Made by a program: the position numbers and the translations under genes. From CAZEQK01 sp964514395 (GTDB taxonomy: Bacteria; Bacillota; Bacilli; Tepidibacillales; Tepidibacillaceae), in assembly GCA_964514395.1 (NCBI GenBank), contig CAZEQK010000060.1, positions 1 through 14,005 on the forward strand: a stretch of 14,005 nt of DNA, in the 5' to 3' direction. Positions within the stretch are counted from its first letter, which is position 1; the number at the start of each line of letters is the position of its first letter. Below are positions 1 to 9,001 of the stretch, piece after piece. The notes under the pieces were generated by a model. The model had not been told where the DNA came from and ran no database searches. It was given only the letters and a program-made list of their open reading frames with translations.

Positions 1-58
1 TTTTTCATCAGCAATTGCTATGAAAATGGCTCAATTTTAGATTAGCAAATACACACGG

Positions 59-1263
59 CTTTATATCCCACTACGTTCAGATAAAACTCCTATTACGAAC
101 GAGAAAATGGACATGTCTCCGACCTTTATATCCCACTACGTTCAGATAAAACCGAGTGCTATATACCAAGCTACAAATACGACATATGACTTTATATCCC
201 ACTACGTTCAGATAAAACGCTACTTACAGCTTTAGTATCAAGCATCTTCGGACAGCTTTATATCCCACTACGTTCAGATAAAACTGTTATACGACAAACC
301 ATAATAGGAGGTGATTTTTACTTTATATCCCACTACGTTCAGATAAAACAATACCAGCTTTTATTTTATCAAGTACATCTTTAGCTTTATATCCCACTAC
401 GTTCAGATAAAACATAACATATTAGGAGGATAACAATGGCTAGACACTTACTTTATATCCCACTACGTTCAGATAAAACTTAAACCATGCCGAAATAAAT
501 AAAATAGTTTCTTCCTTTATATCCCACTACGTTCAGATAAAACTAACATTAGTCAGAGAAGTGTTTTTTGTAATCGCTGCTTTATATCCCACTACGTTCA
601 GATAAAACATTTATTACTAAATGGTAAATATTTATTATCTCCTTTCTTTATATCCCACTACGTTCAGATAAAACAGAGAATAAACAAAATATTTTGTAAT
701 CTTATTATACCTTTATATCCCACTACGTTCAGATAAAACGAAAAAGCCAATGAAGATAACCTTAACTATCTCCATCTTTATATCCCACTACGTTCAGATA
801 AAACCAAAAACTAATGATTACGGGGAAACAGTATCTGCTGACTTTATATCCCACTACGTTCAGATAAAACAAAAACAGCAGAAGAATCCTTGCTTAGAGC
901 ATTTACTACCTTTATATCCCACTACGTTCAGATAAAACGAATACATCTTCTCTGTTAACAGAAATACTTAATTTGCTTTATATCCCACTACGTTCAGATA
1001 AAACACAGGATTAACAAAATTTCATGATCTTCCTTCTTCTCTTTATATCCCACTACGTTCAGATAAAACAAGTGCTATCAATGCTAGATTAAAAAAATAC
1101 TCAACTTTATATCCCACTACGTTCAGATAAAACCTTATTTCTTGATACAATTAACTGACCTCTTTTAACCTTTATATCCCACTACGTTCAGATAAAACGT
1201 CTATGCCCATAATGATTCACCAAACTCGTTGTATCTTTATATCCCACTACGTTCAGATAAAAC
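59..1263 (-). CRISPR. Type I-B CRISPR array, 19 repeats / 18 spacers
   Basis: Nineteen identical 29-nt repeats were located. On the + strand each starts CTTTATATCC and ends AGATAAAAC. Starts are at 59, 124, 190, 256, 321, 385, 451, 515, 580, 646, 711, 776, 842, 910, 976, 1041, 1105, 1170 and 1235. Spacers are 35-39 nt, and I saw no duplicates. Bases on both sides of the repeat vary, which fixes its length at 29. Read on the minus strand the repeat begins GTTTTATC and ends ATATAAAG. That is the usual polarity of I-B repeats (GTTT start, 8-nt handle at the 3' end) and is co-directional with the cas operon. Transcription from the 1264 side is therefore inferred, with the newest spacer at 1199-1234. 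Even the distal repeat at 59-87 is intact, and no further repeat is visible in positions 1-58. Confidence 0.98.
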
Positions 1264-1487
1264 CCTCAAAAACAAACGCTAAAATCCCTTATACAGCAAG
1301 GTTTTTGGCAATCTCTTGTGTTACAAAAAATTATCATTTTGCCGTAAATCGTCGATCGTGTTTTTCAAAGAAGGATTAAATACCTCTCAATCCTATGCTT
1401 CACAAGGTTTTTCCATCCTCAACGAAATAATTGATCTACTGCATGTTTAAGTACCCTTCTCTTAAGTTTACAAAAGCATTCTATATA
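1264..1487 (-). promoter_or_regulatory. Probable CRISPR leader
   Basis: This is a 224-bp AT-rich non-coding stretch between the cas2 stop and the first repeat. Read on the minus strand it ends TTTTTGAGGG directly against the repeat. A TGTATAAGG stretch (about 1287-1295) could be a -10 element, but I find no convincing -35. Its position next to the adaptation genes and the repeat polarity support a leader carrying the array promoter and the spacer-integration site. The assignment is by position and orientation, not by a known leader motif. Confidence 0.7.
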
Positions 1488-1751
1488 TTACAAGAACAAA
1501 TCAATCGGACTCTTTTCCTGACCATATACAATCTTCTTTATATTGCGTGGATTGTTTACTTGATATAAATATATTGAATCTTTCTCTTTTTTAATTATAC
1601 GATCTAGCTCTGATAAGCATTTTGCTAGTTTTCCCACTGTTATTTCACCTTCAAATACAGAATTTTGTGTCCAATCTAGATATTCTCTCAGTTTTTTACA
1701 TACCTTCCCTACCCTCTTTTCATTGACATCATATGTAATAATCACGAACAC
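1488..1751 (-). CDS. cas2: CRISPR-associated endonuclease Cas2
   Basis: This 87-residue protein has the usual Cas2 length. It opens with MFVIITYDV, the first beta strand of the ferredoxin-like fold, and carries the conserved Asp at residue 8. In the family, a Cas2 dimer bridges two Cas1 dimers to form the spacer-integration complex. The start codon is GTG, one base after the cas1 stop, so translation is probably coupled to cas1. It is the last gene of the operon and lies beside the leader and array. The identification is secure from length, motif and neighbours. Confidence 0.96.
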   Translation of the reverse strand: MFVIITYDVNEKRVGKVCKKLREYLDWTQNSVFEGEITVGKLAKCLSELDRIIKKEKDSIYLYQVNNPRNIKKIVYGQEKSPIDLFL

Positions 1752-1752
1752 C

Positions 1753-2739
1753 TTACCACCACGCTTTCAATGGTTTGTAGACTTCATCATCAATGAGATG
1801 TTTGACCAATTTATAGCACTCAAGACGGATTAAGTAACGGTAAGAAGTGTTACGTTTTAATGTGCGATGTTTAACTGTTTGCTGTAAACGTTCCTCCCAT
1901 GCTTGGATATAACGTTTTTTCCCTTCTTCATTTAAATAACAGATCTCCCCTTCCAAGTAATCAAAATGCTTTTTCGTAATACTTCGTTTATTAATCAGTG
2001 AAAAAATAATTGGATCTACGATTAGTGGTTTGAAAATTTCTGCTAGATCTAAGCTTAATGAAAATCGTTTTGTAGATGGTTCATGCAAATAACTAATCGT
2101 TGGATTTAATGGTGTTTTATAAATTTCAGCAAGCACGGTCCGGTACATCAAGGTGTTCCCGAATGAAATTAATGCATTCAGAGGGTCACGTGGCGGTTTC
2201 TTTTCTCGTTTTTTCATCGCAAAGTCTTGTTTAATAATATGGTTAAAGGCTTGGTAGTACAAGTAGCGGATTTGTCCTTCCCTGCCCATAAGTGCGGGAA
2301 TATTCGTTGATGTTTGAAGCTGTTTTTCAATAACTTCAATTTCTCCAATAATATCAATAGTACCTTCTTTATGTCTTCTTAGATTCCGCAGCATATGATG
2401 AACGGCACCTCGAAGGAATTGGTGTGCTAGGTAAAGTCGTTTGTATGTATCTATGTAATGTTCACTTTGTTTAACAATTACAAGACCCGATTCCTTTTTC
2501 TCTCTTGGTAAATAGGTGCCTGAATAAAAGCCATAGTAATTATAAAATTGAAGTGAAATGCCATATTGACTAAGATACGTTAATAATTTACTATTTACGT
2601 CTATTTCTCCAAAAAGGTGAAGGGTACGAATCTTTTCAATCGGTAATGGTTTTTGTTCCCCTGATTCATTTTCAAAATATATGGTGTTGTTCTTTCGCTT
2701 TAAACGCCCATTAGAAAAAACATAATGATCACGCATCAT
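1753..2739 (-). CDS. cas1: CRISPR-associated endonuclease Cas1 (type I-B)
   Basis: Cas1 is the integrase of spacer acquisition. The reading frame is open from an ATG at 2772, but I place the start at 2739. There MMRDHYVFSNGRL, the typical Cas1 opening, lies 9 nt after a GGAGG at 2749-2753, giving 328 residues. In that numbering the expected metal ligands are visible: Glu154 in LMGREGQIRYLYY, His219 in YLHEPS, and Asp231/Glu234 in SLDLAEIFKP. The gene overlaps the 3' end of cas4 by 11 bp, and its ribosome site lies inside cas4, so the two are translationally coupled. No defects are seen. Confidence 0.97.
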   Translation of the reverse strand: MMRDHYVFSNGRLKRKNNTIYFENESGEQKPLPIEKIRTLHLFGEIDVNSKLLTYLSQYGISLQFYNYYGFYSGTYLPREKKESGLVIVKQSEHYIDTYKRLYLAHQFLRGAVHHMLRNLRRHKEGTIDIIGEIEVIEKQLQTSTNIPALMGREGQIRYLYYQAFNHIIKQDFAMKKREKKPPRDPLNALISFGNTLMYRTVLAEIYKTPLNPTISYLHEPSTKRFSLSLDLAEIFKPLIVDPIIFSLINKRSITKKHFDYLEGEICYLNEEGKKRYIQAWEERLQQTVKHRTLKRNTSYRYLIRLECYKLVKHLIDDEVYKPLKAWW

Positions 2740-3247
2740 CGTCATCCACCTCCATCGAATAACAAAAGCCATAATAAGCGCATGATTTACAGTACGGTAC
2801 TTTAATCAGAATTGGCGGAGAAGGTTGTTCTACAATATTGTACACTTCTGTAATCGCCTTTTTTACCTGTTGACGGTTCTTTTCTGTAAGAACAACTTCA
2901 ATAGTTCGCTTTTCTTTTGTATAACTGATTAATCCTTTTTTTTCAATTCCACGCAACGATAACTGATAAAGGTAAAACAACATCTGCAGCTTGTCCGATT
3001 CAGTCATTTTGCTGGAAAGCTTAACTTCTCTAATATACTCCCCATCTATTGCATCCACTTTAAAGGCATCGTCAATCAGAATCTCCTTTTGTTTGAGTCG
3101 TGGATAAGCAGATTCATGGAGGACCGTTCCTTGTAATACACGATCTGATTCATCTTCCATTCCAATTCCTTTTCGATAAAGCCACAATTTCCGTTTGCAT
3201 AGTGAGTAATAGTTAAGATCTACACCACCAATCTTTTGCTGCTGCAA
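2729..3247 (-). CDS. cas4: CRISPR-associated exonuclease Cas4
   Basis: Cas4 is a RecB-like exonuclease with a 4Fe-4S cluster that trims and PAM-selects prespacers for Cas1-Cas2. The 172-residue product has the cluster cysteines in the family arrangement: Cys17 (SLCKRKLWL), then Cys153, Cys156 and Cys162 near the C-terminus (CKSCAYYGFC). The nuclease core shows His44 (GTVLHE), Asp65 (FKVDAID), Glu74 and Lys76 (REVKLS), and Gln88. The start codon is TTG, chosen because GGAGG lies 7 nt upstream and the product then begins at the normal Cas4 N-terminus. The C-terminus ends in an acidic DDDDA tail whose codons overlap the cas1 start. Confidence 0.95.
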   Translation of the reverse strand: MQQQKIGGVDLNYYSLCKRKLWLYRKGIGMEDESDRVLQGTVLHESAYPRLKQKEILIDDAFKVDAIDGEYIREVKLSSKMTESDKLQMLFYLYQLSLRGIEKKGLISYTKEKRTIEVVLTEKNRQQVKKAITEVYNIVEQPSPPILIKVPYCKSCAYYGFCYSMEVDDDDA

Positions 3248-3299
3248 AGTAGCACCTCCTTATTAATCGATAAAGCTTTTCTAATTCGTAAAGCAAGTC

Positions 3300-5549
3300 C
3301 TAAGAAAATTGATCCAAATCAAACTTTTTTAGTTCATTCGTATAGCGCAATCCTATTTCACTGTCGTATTCGTAATCAATGATTGGTATTGATGTGTAAT
3401 CACCAAGCAAAAGTGATTGTTCGTATCTGTTTAAATACCTTGCTTTAGACACACGATATCGTGGAATATCCACAGTAAACCCATAAAATTTATCACGCAG
3501 TTTCACCCGTAATTTTCTTGCTTTTTCACGATCCTCAACTTTAAAAGAAGCTTTATATTGATCAATTAAATCATTGATTTCAACCATATTCTCTTTATAA
3601 ACCGTTTTAGGAATAATCGTTTCATTAAAAATGCCACGTAAATCCATTATTTTATCATTTAACGGTTCATATTCAATAATATTTTTTAATAAACCTAGGT
3701 AAGCTTTGACTTCCTTATAGTAATCACTTTCTTCTAATTTTTCTGTCGAATAAACATTTTCAATCATATCCATTTTCATTTCTTCCGTAAAAATTTTTGG
3801 TTCTTGATAGTTTAATAGTTCTTCTTTAGATAGATCAAAAATACATTTGTCAATGATACTTCTATCTGAGCTAATTCCTGATGGATATTCGTCTCCTCCG
3901 CTATAAACATAAACGTTAACACGGTCGTGATCCAATGCCCTACCTCTGTAGACACGTCCCATACGCTGAAACAAGCCATTCAAATCGGATAATTCGGTAT
4001 ACAACACATCAAAATCAATATCTACGCTTGCTTCAACTACTTGCGTTGTTATCCAAATACCATGTTGTTGATTTTTCAGCTTCCCCATTTCCATAATCGC
4101 ATTTTCTTTGGCTTTACGATTTTTTTTAATAAATCTACCATGAAAAAGGTACAAATCATTTCTATTTTTTAGCTGCTTATACAACTCCTGTGCTTTATCA
4201 ACTGTATTGACAATGACTAAAATCTTTCTATCCTCGATATTTGCTAAGATATCGTCTACTGTTAATTGTTGATTTTTCACAACAACTCGATGACGTATCA
4301 CAATTTGTCCATTTTCCTCTTTTAAAAAGGGCTTATTAGGTCTGTTTGTTTTTATCTTTAATTCTTCCATCAAATCAGCAATAAACGGTGCGAACGTTGC
4401 CGTCATAATCGTAAATTTACCACCTATTTCACTAATTTCTTTTAATGCAAACAGCAAACATGCTAACATTTTTGGTGAATACATTTGGATTTCATCAATA
4501 ATTAATTTGGAATAAGCCAATGTTGCCAGCTTTTTCTCGAAACCTTCTTGTTTGAACACAAAATCTAAAATTTGATCTAATGTGCATATCGTAAGTGGCA
4601 TTGTCCACTGCTTTGTTTGTTCATAATAATCAATGCTATATAGATCAAGTTTATTGTATTCACTTTCGGTTTCTGAATGGAGTAAAGCAACTTCACGGAA
4701 TGCAATCTTATTGCAGATACGATCATAGATGGCATTAATAGAGACACGTAATGGCAATGTGAAAAACCCTTTTTCATTACCTATCCAATACAAAGCTCCT
4801 TCTGTTTTACCAATTCCTGTCGAAGCAATAATAATGTTATTATGATCTTGATGTGCTTTCATATATTGTTGCAATTCATTCAGTTCACTTTTTAGTTGAT
4901 TCTTGAAATAATGGCCTAGGGATGTTATCATACCTGGATTAGGGATTTCTACGGGTATTCCTGCACTTGCAGCATGATCAATTCGATTTAATAAACCCTT
5001 GACCATGATAAACCGCTTAGCTGTTTTTTCTTCTTTAAATCCCCGTATTCTCTTATCAACATAACGTTTAAAAAGCAGTGTCGGCTTTTCAATGGGATAA
5101 GAGATTTCATCAGCAAATGCTTGATAATATATTATAAGGTCTTCATTGACAATTTTTTTAAGATCAGCATCCTCAACTTTCGGACGATTATGATGATAGT
5201 AAACTGACTGTAATAAAATTTTTTTATCTTCTATATCTGTAATATTTTGCAAAGGAATAAAAGCACAACTTAAATAACCATGCGGAATTTCTTTAATATG
5301 AGGAAATTTGTCCTTTAACTTTTTTTGATCTTGATTGATAACTTTGATTGGCGGCATGATCTTATTTTGAAATTTCGTATTTATCTTCCCATAATCATGA
5401 TAAATGCATGCTTTCTCGAGTAAATCCCATGTTAAATTTTGAATAGTAGGATAAATCCCCTTAAGATTTTCTAACTCCTGTAGCAAAGCTATTGTATGTT
5501 CTTCAATCGTTTTTTCAGGGTTTGATTTTGCTAAAAATCGATTATTCAT
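3300..5549 (-). CDS. cas3: CRISPR-associated nuclease-helicase Cas3
   Basis: Cas3 is the effector recruited by Cascade to unwind and degrade target DNA. At 749 residues it is full length, with an HD domain fused ahead of an SF2 helicase. HD residues: His18, His51-Asp52 (HDYGK), His90 (PHGYLS), His119-His120 (YYHHNRP) and Asp191 (DHAAS). Helicase residues: Walker A STGIGKT at 243-249, Walker B IIDEIQ at 350-355, motif III TATFAP at 383-388, motif V around 501-514 (TTQVVEASVDIDFD) and motif VI QRMGRVYRGR at 528-537. All catalytic motifs look intact. The ATG is preceded by GGGAGGAG at good spacing. A 53-bp gap with a perfect hairpin separates it from cas5, the largest gap in the operon apart from the cas3-cas4 gap of similar size. 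Confidence 0.97.
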   Translation of the reverse strand: MNNRFLAKSNPEKTIEEHTIALLQELENLKGIYPTIQNLTWDLLEKACIYHDYGKINTKFQNKIMPPIKVINQDQKKLKDKFPHIKEIPHGYLSCAFIPLQNITDIEDKKILLQSVYYHHNRPKVEDADLKKIVNEDLIIYYQAFADEISYPIEKPTLLFKRYVDKRIRGFKEEKTAKRFIMVKGLLNRIDHAASAGIPVEIPNPGMITSLGHYFKNQLKSELNELQQYMKAHQDHNNIIIASTGIGKTEGALYWIGNEKGFFTLPLRVSINAIYDRICNKIAFREVALLHSETESEYNKLDLYSIDYYEQTKQWTMPLTICTLDQILDFVFKQEGFEKKLATLAYSKLIIDEIQMYSPKMLACLLFALKEISEIGGKFTIMTATFAPFIADLMEELKIKTNRPNKPFLKEENGQIVIRHRVVVKNQQLTVDDILANIEDRKILVIVNTVDKAQELYKQLKNRNDLYLFHGRFIKKNRKAKENAIMEMGKLKNQQHGIWITTQVVEASVDIDFDVLYTELSDLNGLFQRMGRVYRGRALDHDRVNVYVYSGGDEYPSGISSDRSIIDKCIFDLSKEELLNYQEPKIFTEEMKMDMIENVYSTEKLEESDYYKEVKAYLGLLKNIIEYEPLNDKIMDLRGIFNETIIPKTVYKENMVEINDLIDQYKASFKVEDREKARKLRVKLRDKFYGFTVDIPRYRVSKARYLNRYEQSLLLGDYTSIPIIDYEYDSEIGLRYTNELKKFDLDQFS

Positions 5550-5571
5550 CTGTAACTCCTCCCATTATTAG

Positions 5572-5600
5572 GAAAGAGACTTCAAATGGAAGTCTCTTTC
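5572..5600 (-). other. Perfect hairpin between cas5 and cas3
   Basis: A 12-bp perfect inverted repeat (GAAAGAGACTTC paired with GAAGTCTCTTTC, 5-nt loop) fills the gap between the cas5 stop and the cas3 ribosome site. On the coding (minus) strand it is followed by CCTAATAA rather than a T tract, so it is not a standard intrinsic terminator. It could stabilise or process the mRNA between the Cascade genes and cas3, or attenuate read-through. Confidence 0.7.
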
Positions 5601-5602
5601 TT

Positions 5603-6331
5603 CTATGTGGAAAAAACCAAATGCTTATCTTGATCCACTAACACCTGAGAACCCATATAAAATGATTTCCCTTTTGTCGCATGGAAAACAGAAATTTTCT
5701 TCCACTTTCTCTGTTCTACTCCTTTTTTAATCTGTACTTTTTCATAACAACGATTCAACTTGTAAACAGTTAAATTTTCCACACTATAATCGTCAGAATA
5801 GTTGATAGGTACATAAGCTGAGTTTTCTAGTGTATACATATCCTCTAATACTCGTTCCTCCACTTCAACGATCTTAACTTCATCAACACGAACAATATCT
5901 TCTCTCCTACCGAGAGAAATATATTCATGAGGTTCTTTAAACGCTTGATAAATCGTTTCCAAATCACCTTCATTTTCTGGTAATATATGAATAATTAACT
6001 CAACATCTGTTAATAGTTCTGTTGTCGTTACTCCTCGGATCATTCCATAATCTCGATTATCTTCGCTGGAATGAAGCTTTATCGTATGCCTCCCCTCTTC
6101 ATAAGCCGCAGCTGCAAATTCATAACGCATATTTAAATCGTTCACCTTGGAGTAATAATCACCTTGAATACTAATTTTCATTGGATGATAGTCTGTAAAT
6201 CCACACACTCGGTGAACCATACCGGAAACCGTAGAATAAGGTGGTAATGGGTATGTTTCCTTCAATTGAAAACTGGTCGGTATTTTATAATTAACTAGAT
6301 TCTGATACAGTTTTAGCCTTACTGCTCTCAT
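5603..6331 (-). CDS. cas5: Cascade subunit Cas5 (Cas5t/Cas5b type)
   Basis: In type I-B, Cas5 caps the crRNA 5' handle in Cascade next to Cas8. The 242-residue protein starts with an RRM-like strand (MRAVRLKLYQ). It has the conserved Cas5 N-terminal segment YPLPPYSTVSGMVHRVCG (27-44) and the LGRRED motif at 140-145. The start lies 8 nt after the cas7 stop, with AGGTG upstream. Length and order (cas7-cas5-cas3) fit the Tneap-like I-B set. Cas6 is a separate gene here, so crRNA cleavage is not expected from this protein. Confidence 0.94.
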   Translation of the reverse strand: MRAVRLKLYQNLVNYKIPTSFQLKETYPLPPYSTVSGMVHRVCGFTDYHPMKISIQGDYYSKVNDLNMRYEFAAAAYEEGRHTIKLHSSEDNRDYGMIRGVTTTELLTDVELIIHILPENEGDLETIYQAFKEPHEYISLGRREDIVRVDEVKIVEVEERVLEDMYTLENSAYVPINYSDDYSVENLTVYKLNRCYEKVQIKKGVEQRKWKKISVFHATKGKSFYMGSQVLVDQDKHLVFST

Positions 6332-6339
6332 CCCTTCAC

Positions 6340-7236
6340 CTACTTACCAATATAGTAAACATCAATTTGCTTCTCAATATAGTTAAAAAATTCACCTATT
6401 GATACTACTTGCAACTCATCTCGTATTTCCTGATCATTGTCAAAAATCCCTTCTATAAATCCACATTTAGTCTGTTCAGTAATATGCTTGTCCAATGCTA
6501 GCACATCCTTCAGAGCACCTATTCGCATTTTATTTTGTTTAATCTTTATACGATTTTCGAAAAAGGGATTTTTTATATCGTAAACTCCCCCAATCGCAAA
6601 TAACGGAGACAAATTTTCACGACGACCTTTTATATCTCGATAAAGAAACTTTAGTGTGCGAACCAGTTGCTTAACACGTCTGGATTTTTCCTCATTTGTT
6701 ATTTCAATATCGCTTTCATTAACATCAATGCCTACTTGATCTAAATCAATTGTGATCGTATATGTATAATAGGAATGATGAATTTCACTTTGGGCAATAT
6801 TTCCTCCTTTTTTTTCGTCTTTATTTTCATTATTATTTGTGTTCATATAACGATCATATAATCCTTTATTCGTCAAAAAGTCGATATCTGCCTGAAAGCT
6901 CTCCAAGGCAATTGCGTTAGACATACGAGCAATAGCGGCTCTTGTTTTGGTACCTTTATTTGTCTTCATGTAGCCAAACAAATCAATTTCTGAATAGGAA
7001 TCAATTAACGCATCCGGAGCAAACTGAATCACAGTTCCGTCCAGTCCTAAAGGCGTATTATCTACCCCCATTTGCTGAATAATATTGTAACGTAGAGCCT
7101 GTCTTGAAATATACGTGTAGCTATCACCAGTACCTCGTGTCATTTTCTTTAGAGCTGTAACATTACCCACACCTTCACCATAGTTTGCACTCTCTGCTTC
7201 AATAACAAATGACATGGTTAAGCCTTTTTTAATCAT
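6340..7236 (-). CDS. cas7: Cascade backbone subunit Cas7 (Cst2/DevR family)
   Basis: Cas7 polymerises along the crRNA spacer to form the Cascade backbone. The frame is open from 7272, but the start chosen is the ATG at 7236 (MIKKGLTMSFVIEAESANYGEG), 9 nt after GGAGG, giving 298 residues. The opening (FVIEAESANYGEG) and the YISRQALRYNI motif at about 42-52 are typical of the Cst2/DevR (I-B Tneap) Cas7 group. A low-complexity NNNENKDEKKGG stretch in the middle is probably a surface loop. The gene overlaps the cas8 3' end by 8 bp and its ribosome site lies inside cas8, so the two are coupled. Each backbone subunit flips out about every sixth crRNA base, which matters for the guide match reported below. 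Confidence 0.95.
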   Translation of the reverse strand: MIKKGLTMSFVIEAESANYGEGVGNVTALKKMTRGTGDSYTYISRQALRYNIIQQMGVDNTPLGLDGTVIQFAPDALIDSYSEIDLFGYMKTNKGTKTRAAIARMSNAIALESFQADIDFLTNKGLYDRYMNTNNNENKDEKKGGNIAQSEIHHSYYTYTITIDLDQVGIDVNESDIEITNEEKSRRVKQLVRTLKFLYRDIKGRRENLSPLFAIGGVYDIKNPFFENRIKIKQNKMRIGALKDVLALDKHITEQTKCGFIEGIFDNDQEIRDELQVVSIGEFFNYIEKQIDVYYIGK

Positions 7237-8983
7237 CGGATTTCTCCTCCTTATTTTCATTATTATCTCCACTTACGTTCTTTTCTGATCTCAAACCAAT
7301 AACAAAGGCATAGCCCAAGGTTTGCAATTTATTTTCATCTGTAAGTACATCCTTAATCTCCGGAGGAACAATTAGTCCCCCGTACAAATGCGCATTTATA
7401 AACGTGTCAATGAATCGTCCAATGTTTTTTGTTTTTAAAGCATTAAGCAGACGGTATGTGATACCAGATAATTTGTTCGTTGCATTTTTATTACTGTATG
7501 CCTGTGCCAACTTTTTCCCAGCTTTTTCAATACTTTGAATTGTGTCTCTACTGACCCATGACGAATAACCGCTCATTGATCCATCCTCCTTTTTTTTCTT
7601 AATTGTCGATAAAAAATGATTGTTCAAGAAAATTAAATCTCGAATATAACCAATGCCACGCATCGGTTCAGCTTTGGAAGGTAAGTTATTGCGACATAAC
7701 AAAGCAATGAGATCAAACTGATTTTTATTTTGATATAGTCGTTCAAGAACATTTTGATACACGTTTATATAAGAATCATCACTTAGTTTAACTATTCTGT
7801 TTACCATACTCTGAAGTTGCTTTTGATATTTCTGAATAACTCTAAGTTTATCTTTGGACAATACATTAAAAGTGTATGGACGCACTTTATCTGTTTTATT
7901 ATCTTTTCTGTTACTGTATTTGACGATCTGAATATTTTCAATTTCTTTTGCAGCTTGTTTTGCCTTTTCTTGTTCCATAAACTTTAGCAATTGAAAGTAT
8001 GTTCGCGATTCTACAATTTGAATCGTTTCATCTTCGCTAGTAGCTAACAATTCATCATTATTATTGAAACGGACTAAATTTTGTATATCGTTATTAATAT
8101 TAATAAAGTAGCCTTGGCCTCGAATAACCGTGAAACCCGCTGGTACACACGAATAGACAAAATTGCAAATTGGACAAATATAACAAGTGCTCGAATTTAG
8201 ATCCCAAAAGTGAGATGATTTACGGCTCATATCAACACCCATTTTATTCAACCATGCCAAATCATAAGCGGAAGGTTTGGACAGTTTGTTGATTGGATAA
8301 TTGCAAACAAAACAACTATATTTATCCTTTTTATGATTTTCCTGATAGTATTGACGGACTGGTTCGATGAAGTAGGCATCATATTCATCATAGATATCAT
8401 TTTTTGTTGATGATTTGTGCAAGAAAGATACACCGTTCCAGAAGTTATCAACCACTGAATACGCTATATTTTTAGCAACAATATATTTTTTGACCTCCGG
8501 TTGTTTAAAGAAATTGACTAAAGCTTCTATAAGCTGTTTATTAATCTCAATCTCCTGTTGAATGTCACTTATTGTTTGATTTTTTTTTAGGTTTATTTTC
8601 TTTAAGTTTTTTTCTGTTTCTAATACATCTAATGATTTATTCGAGATCATTTCATAAGCAGCTTTATAACTATTACTCTTCAAATAAGTTTTCGTCCGCT
8701 CAATATATTTGTTCCAATCTTCCAGATTCTTTTCATCCCAATCTTTTAACTCAAGAAATACCTGTCCTTTTTTTACAATCGTTGTATAAGTTACATGATC
8801 AATGTACCGTTCCTCGAAATACCGAAAATAATCTTCAGCAAAGTGATCTAAAAAAGCACTGTCAAATTCAAGCCTGTTGTTTTTTAATGTATATTCAGCA
8901 TTTGCTGTCTCCAAAATATTAACAATACCTACTAAACCAGTATTGAACAACCAATCTGCTGTTTCTAGCTGGATCATTGTCAT
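7229..8983 (-). CDS. cas8b: Cascade large subunit Cas8b (Cst1, CXXC-CXXC type)
   Basis: Cas8 is the I-B large subunit that reads the PAM and opens the target DNA. The protein is 584 residues from the ATG at 8983. A frame-compatible ATG at 8992 exists, but it is only 3 nt from AGGAGG, whereas 8983 has 8-nt spacing. Two Cys pairs about 45 residues apart, CFVC (224-227) and CPIC (270-273), form the zinc-finger-like CXXC-CXXC signature of the Cst1 group. The remainder is Lys/Asn-rich and poorly conserved, as is usual for Cas8. It lies 18 nt after cas6 and overlaps cas7. No disruption is seen. The family assignment rests on the Cys motif and the gene order. Confidence 0.93.
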   Translation of the reverse strand: MTMIQLETADWLFNTGLVGIVNILETANAEYTLKNNRLEFDSAFLDHFAEDYFRYFEERYIDHVTYTTIVKKGQVFLELKDWDEKNLEDWNKYIERTKTYLKSNSYKAAYEMISNKSLDVLETEKNLKKINLKKNQTISDIQQEIEINKQLIEALVNFFKQPEVKKYIVAKNIAYSVVDNFWNGVSFLHKSSTKNDIYDEYDAYFIEPVRQYYQENHKKDKYSCFVCNYPINKLSKPSAYDLAWLNKMGVDMSRKSSHFWDLNSSTCYICPICNFVYSCVPAGFTVIRGQGYFININNDIQNLVRFNNNDELLATSEDETIQIVESRTYFQLLKFMEQEKAKQAAKEIENIQIVKYSNRKDNKTDKVRPYTFNVLSKDKLRVIQKYQKQLQSMVNRIVKLSDDSYINVYQNVLERLYQNKNQFDLIALLCRNNLPSKAEPMRGIGYIRDLIFLNNHFLSTIKKKKEDGSMSGYSSWVSRDTIQSIEKAGKKLAQAYSNKNATNKLSGITYRLLNALKTKNIGRFIDTFINAHLYGGLIVPPEIKDVLTDENKLQTLGYAFVIGLRSEKNVSGDNNENKEEKSDD

Positions 8984-9001
8984 TACATTCACCTCCTTGT
9001 T

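Noticed and set aside
1..58. Possible continuation of the CRISPR array to the left of the first repeat.
   Set aside because: No repeat sequence is found at the expected spacer distance, so the array appears to end at 59.
750..935. A 61-codon + strand ORF.
   Set aside because: It consists of CRISPR repeats and spacers; the translated repeat appears twice in it.
4577..4777. A 66-codon minus ORF in another frame.
   Set aside because: It is a shadow inside cas3, which has a full set of motifs in its own frame.
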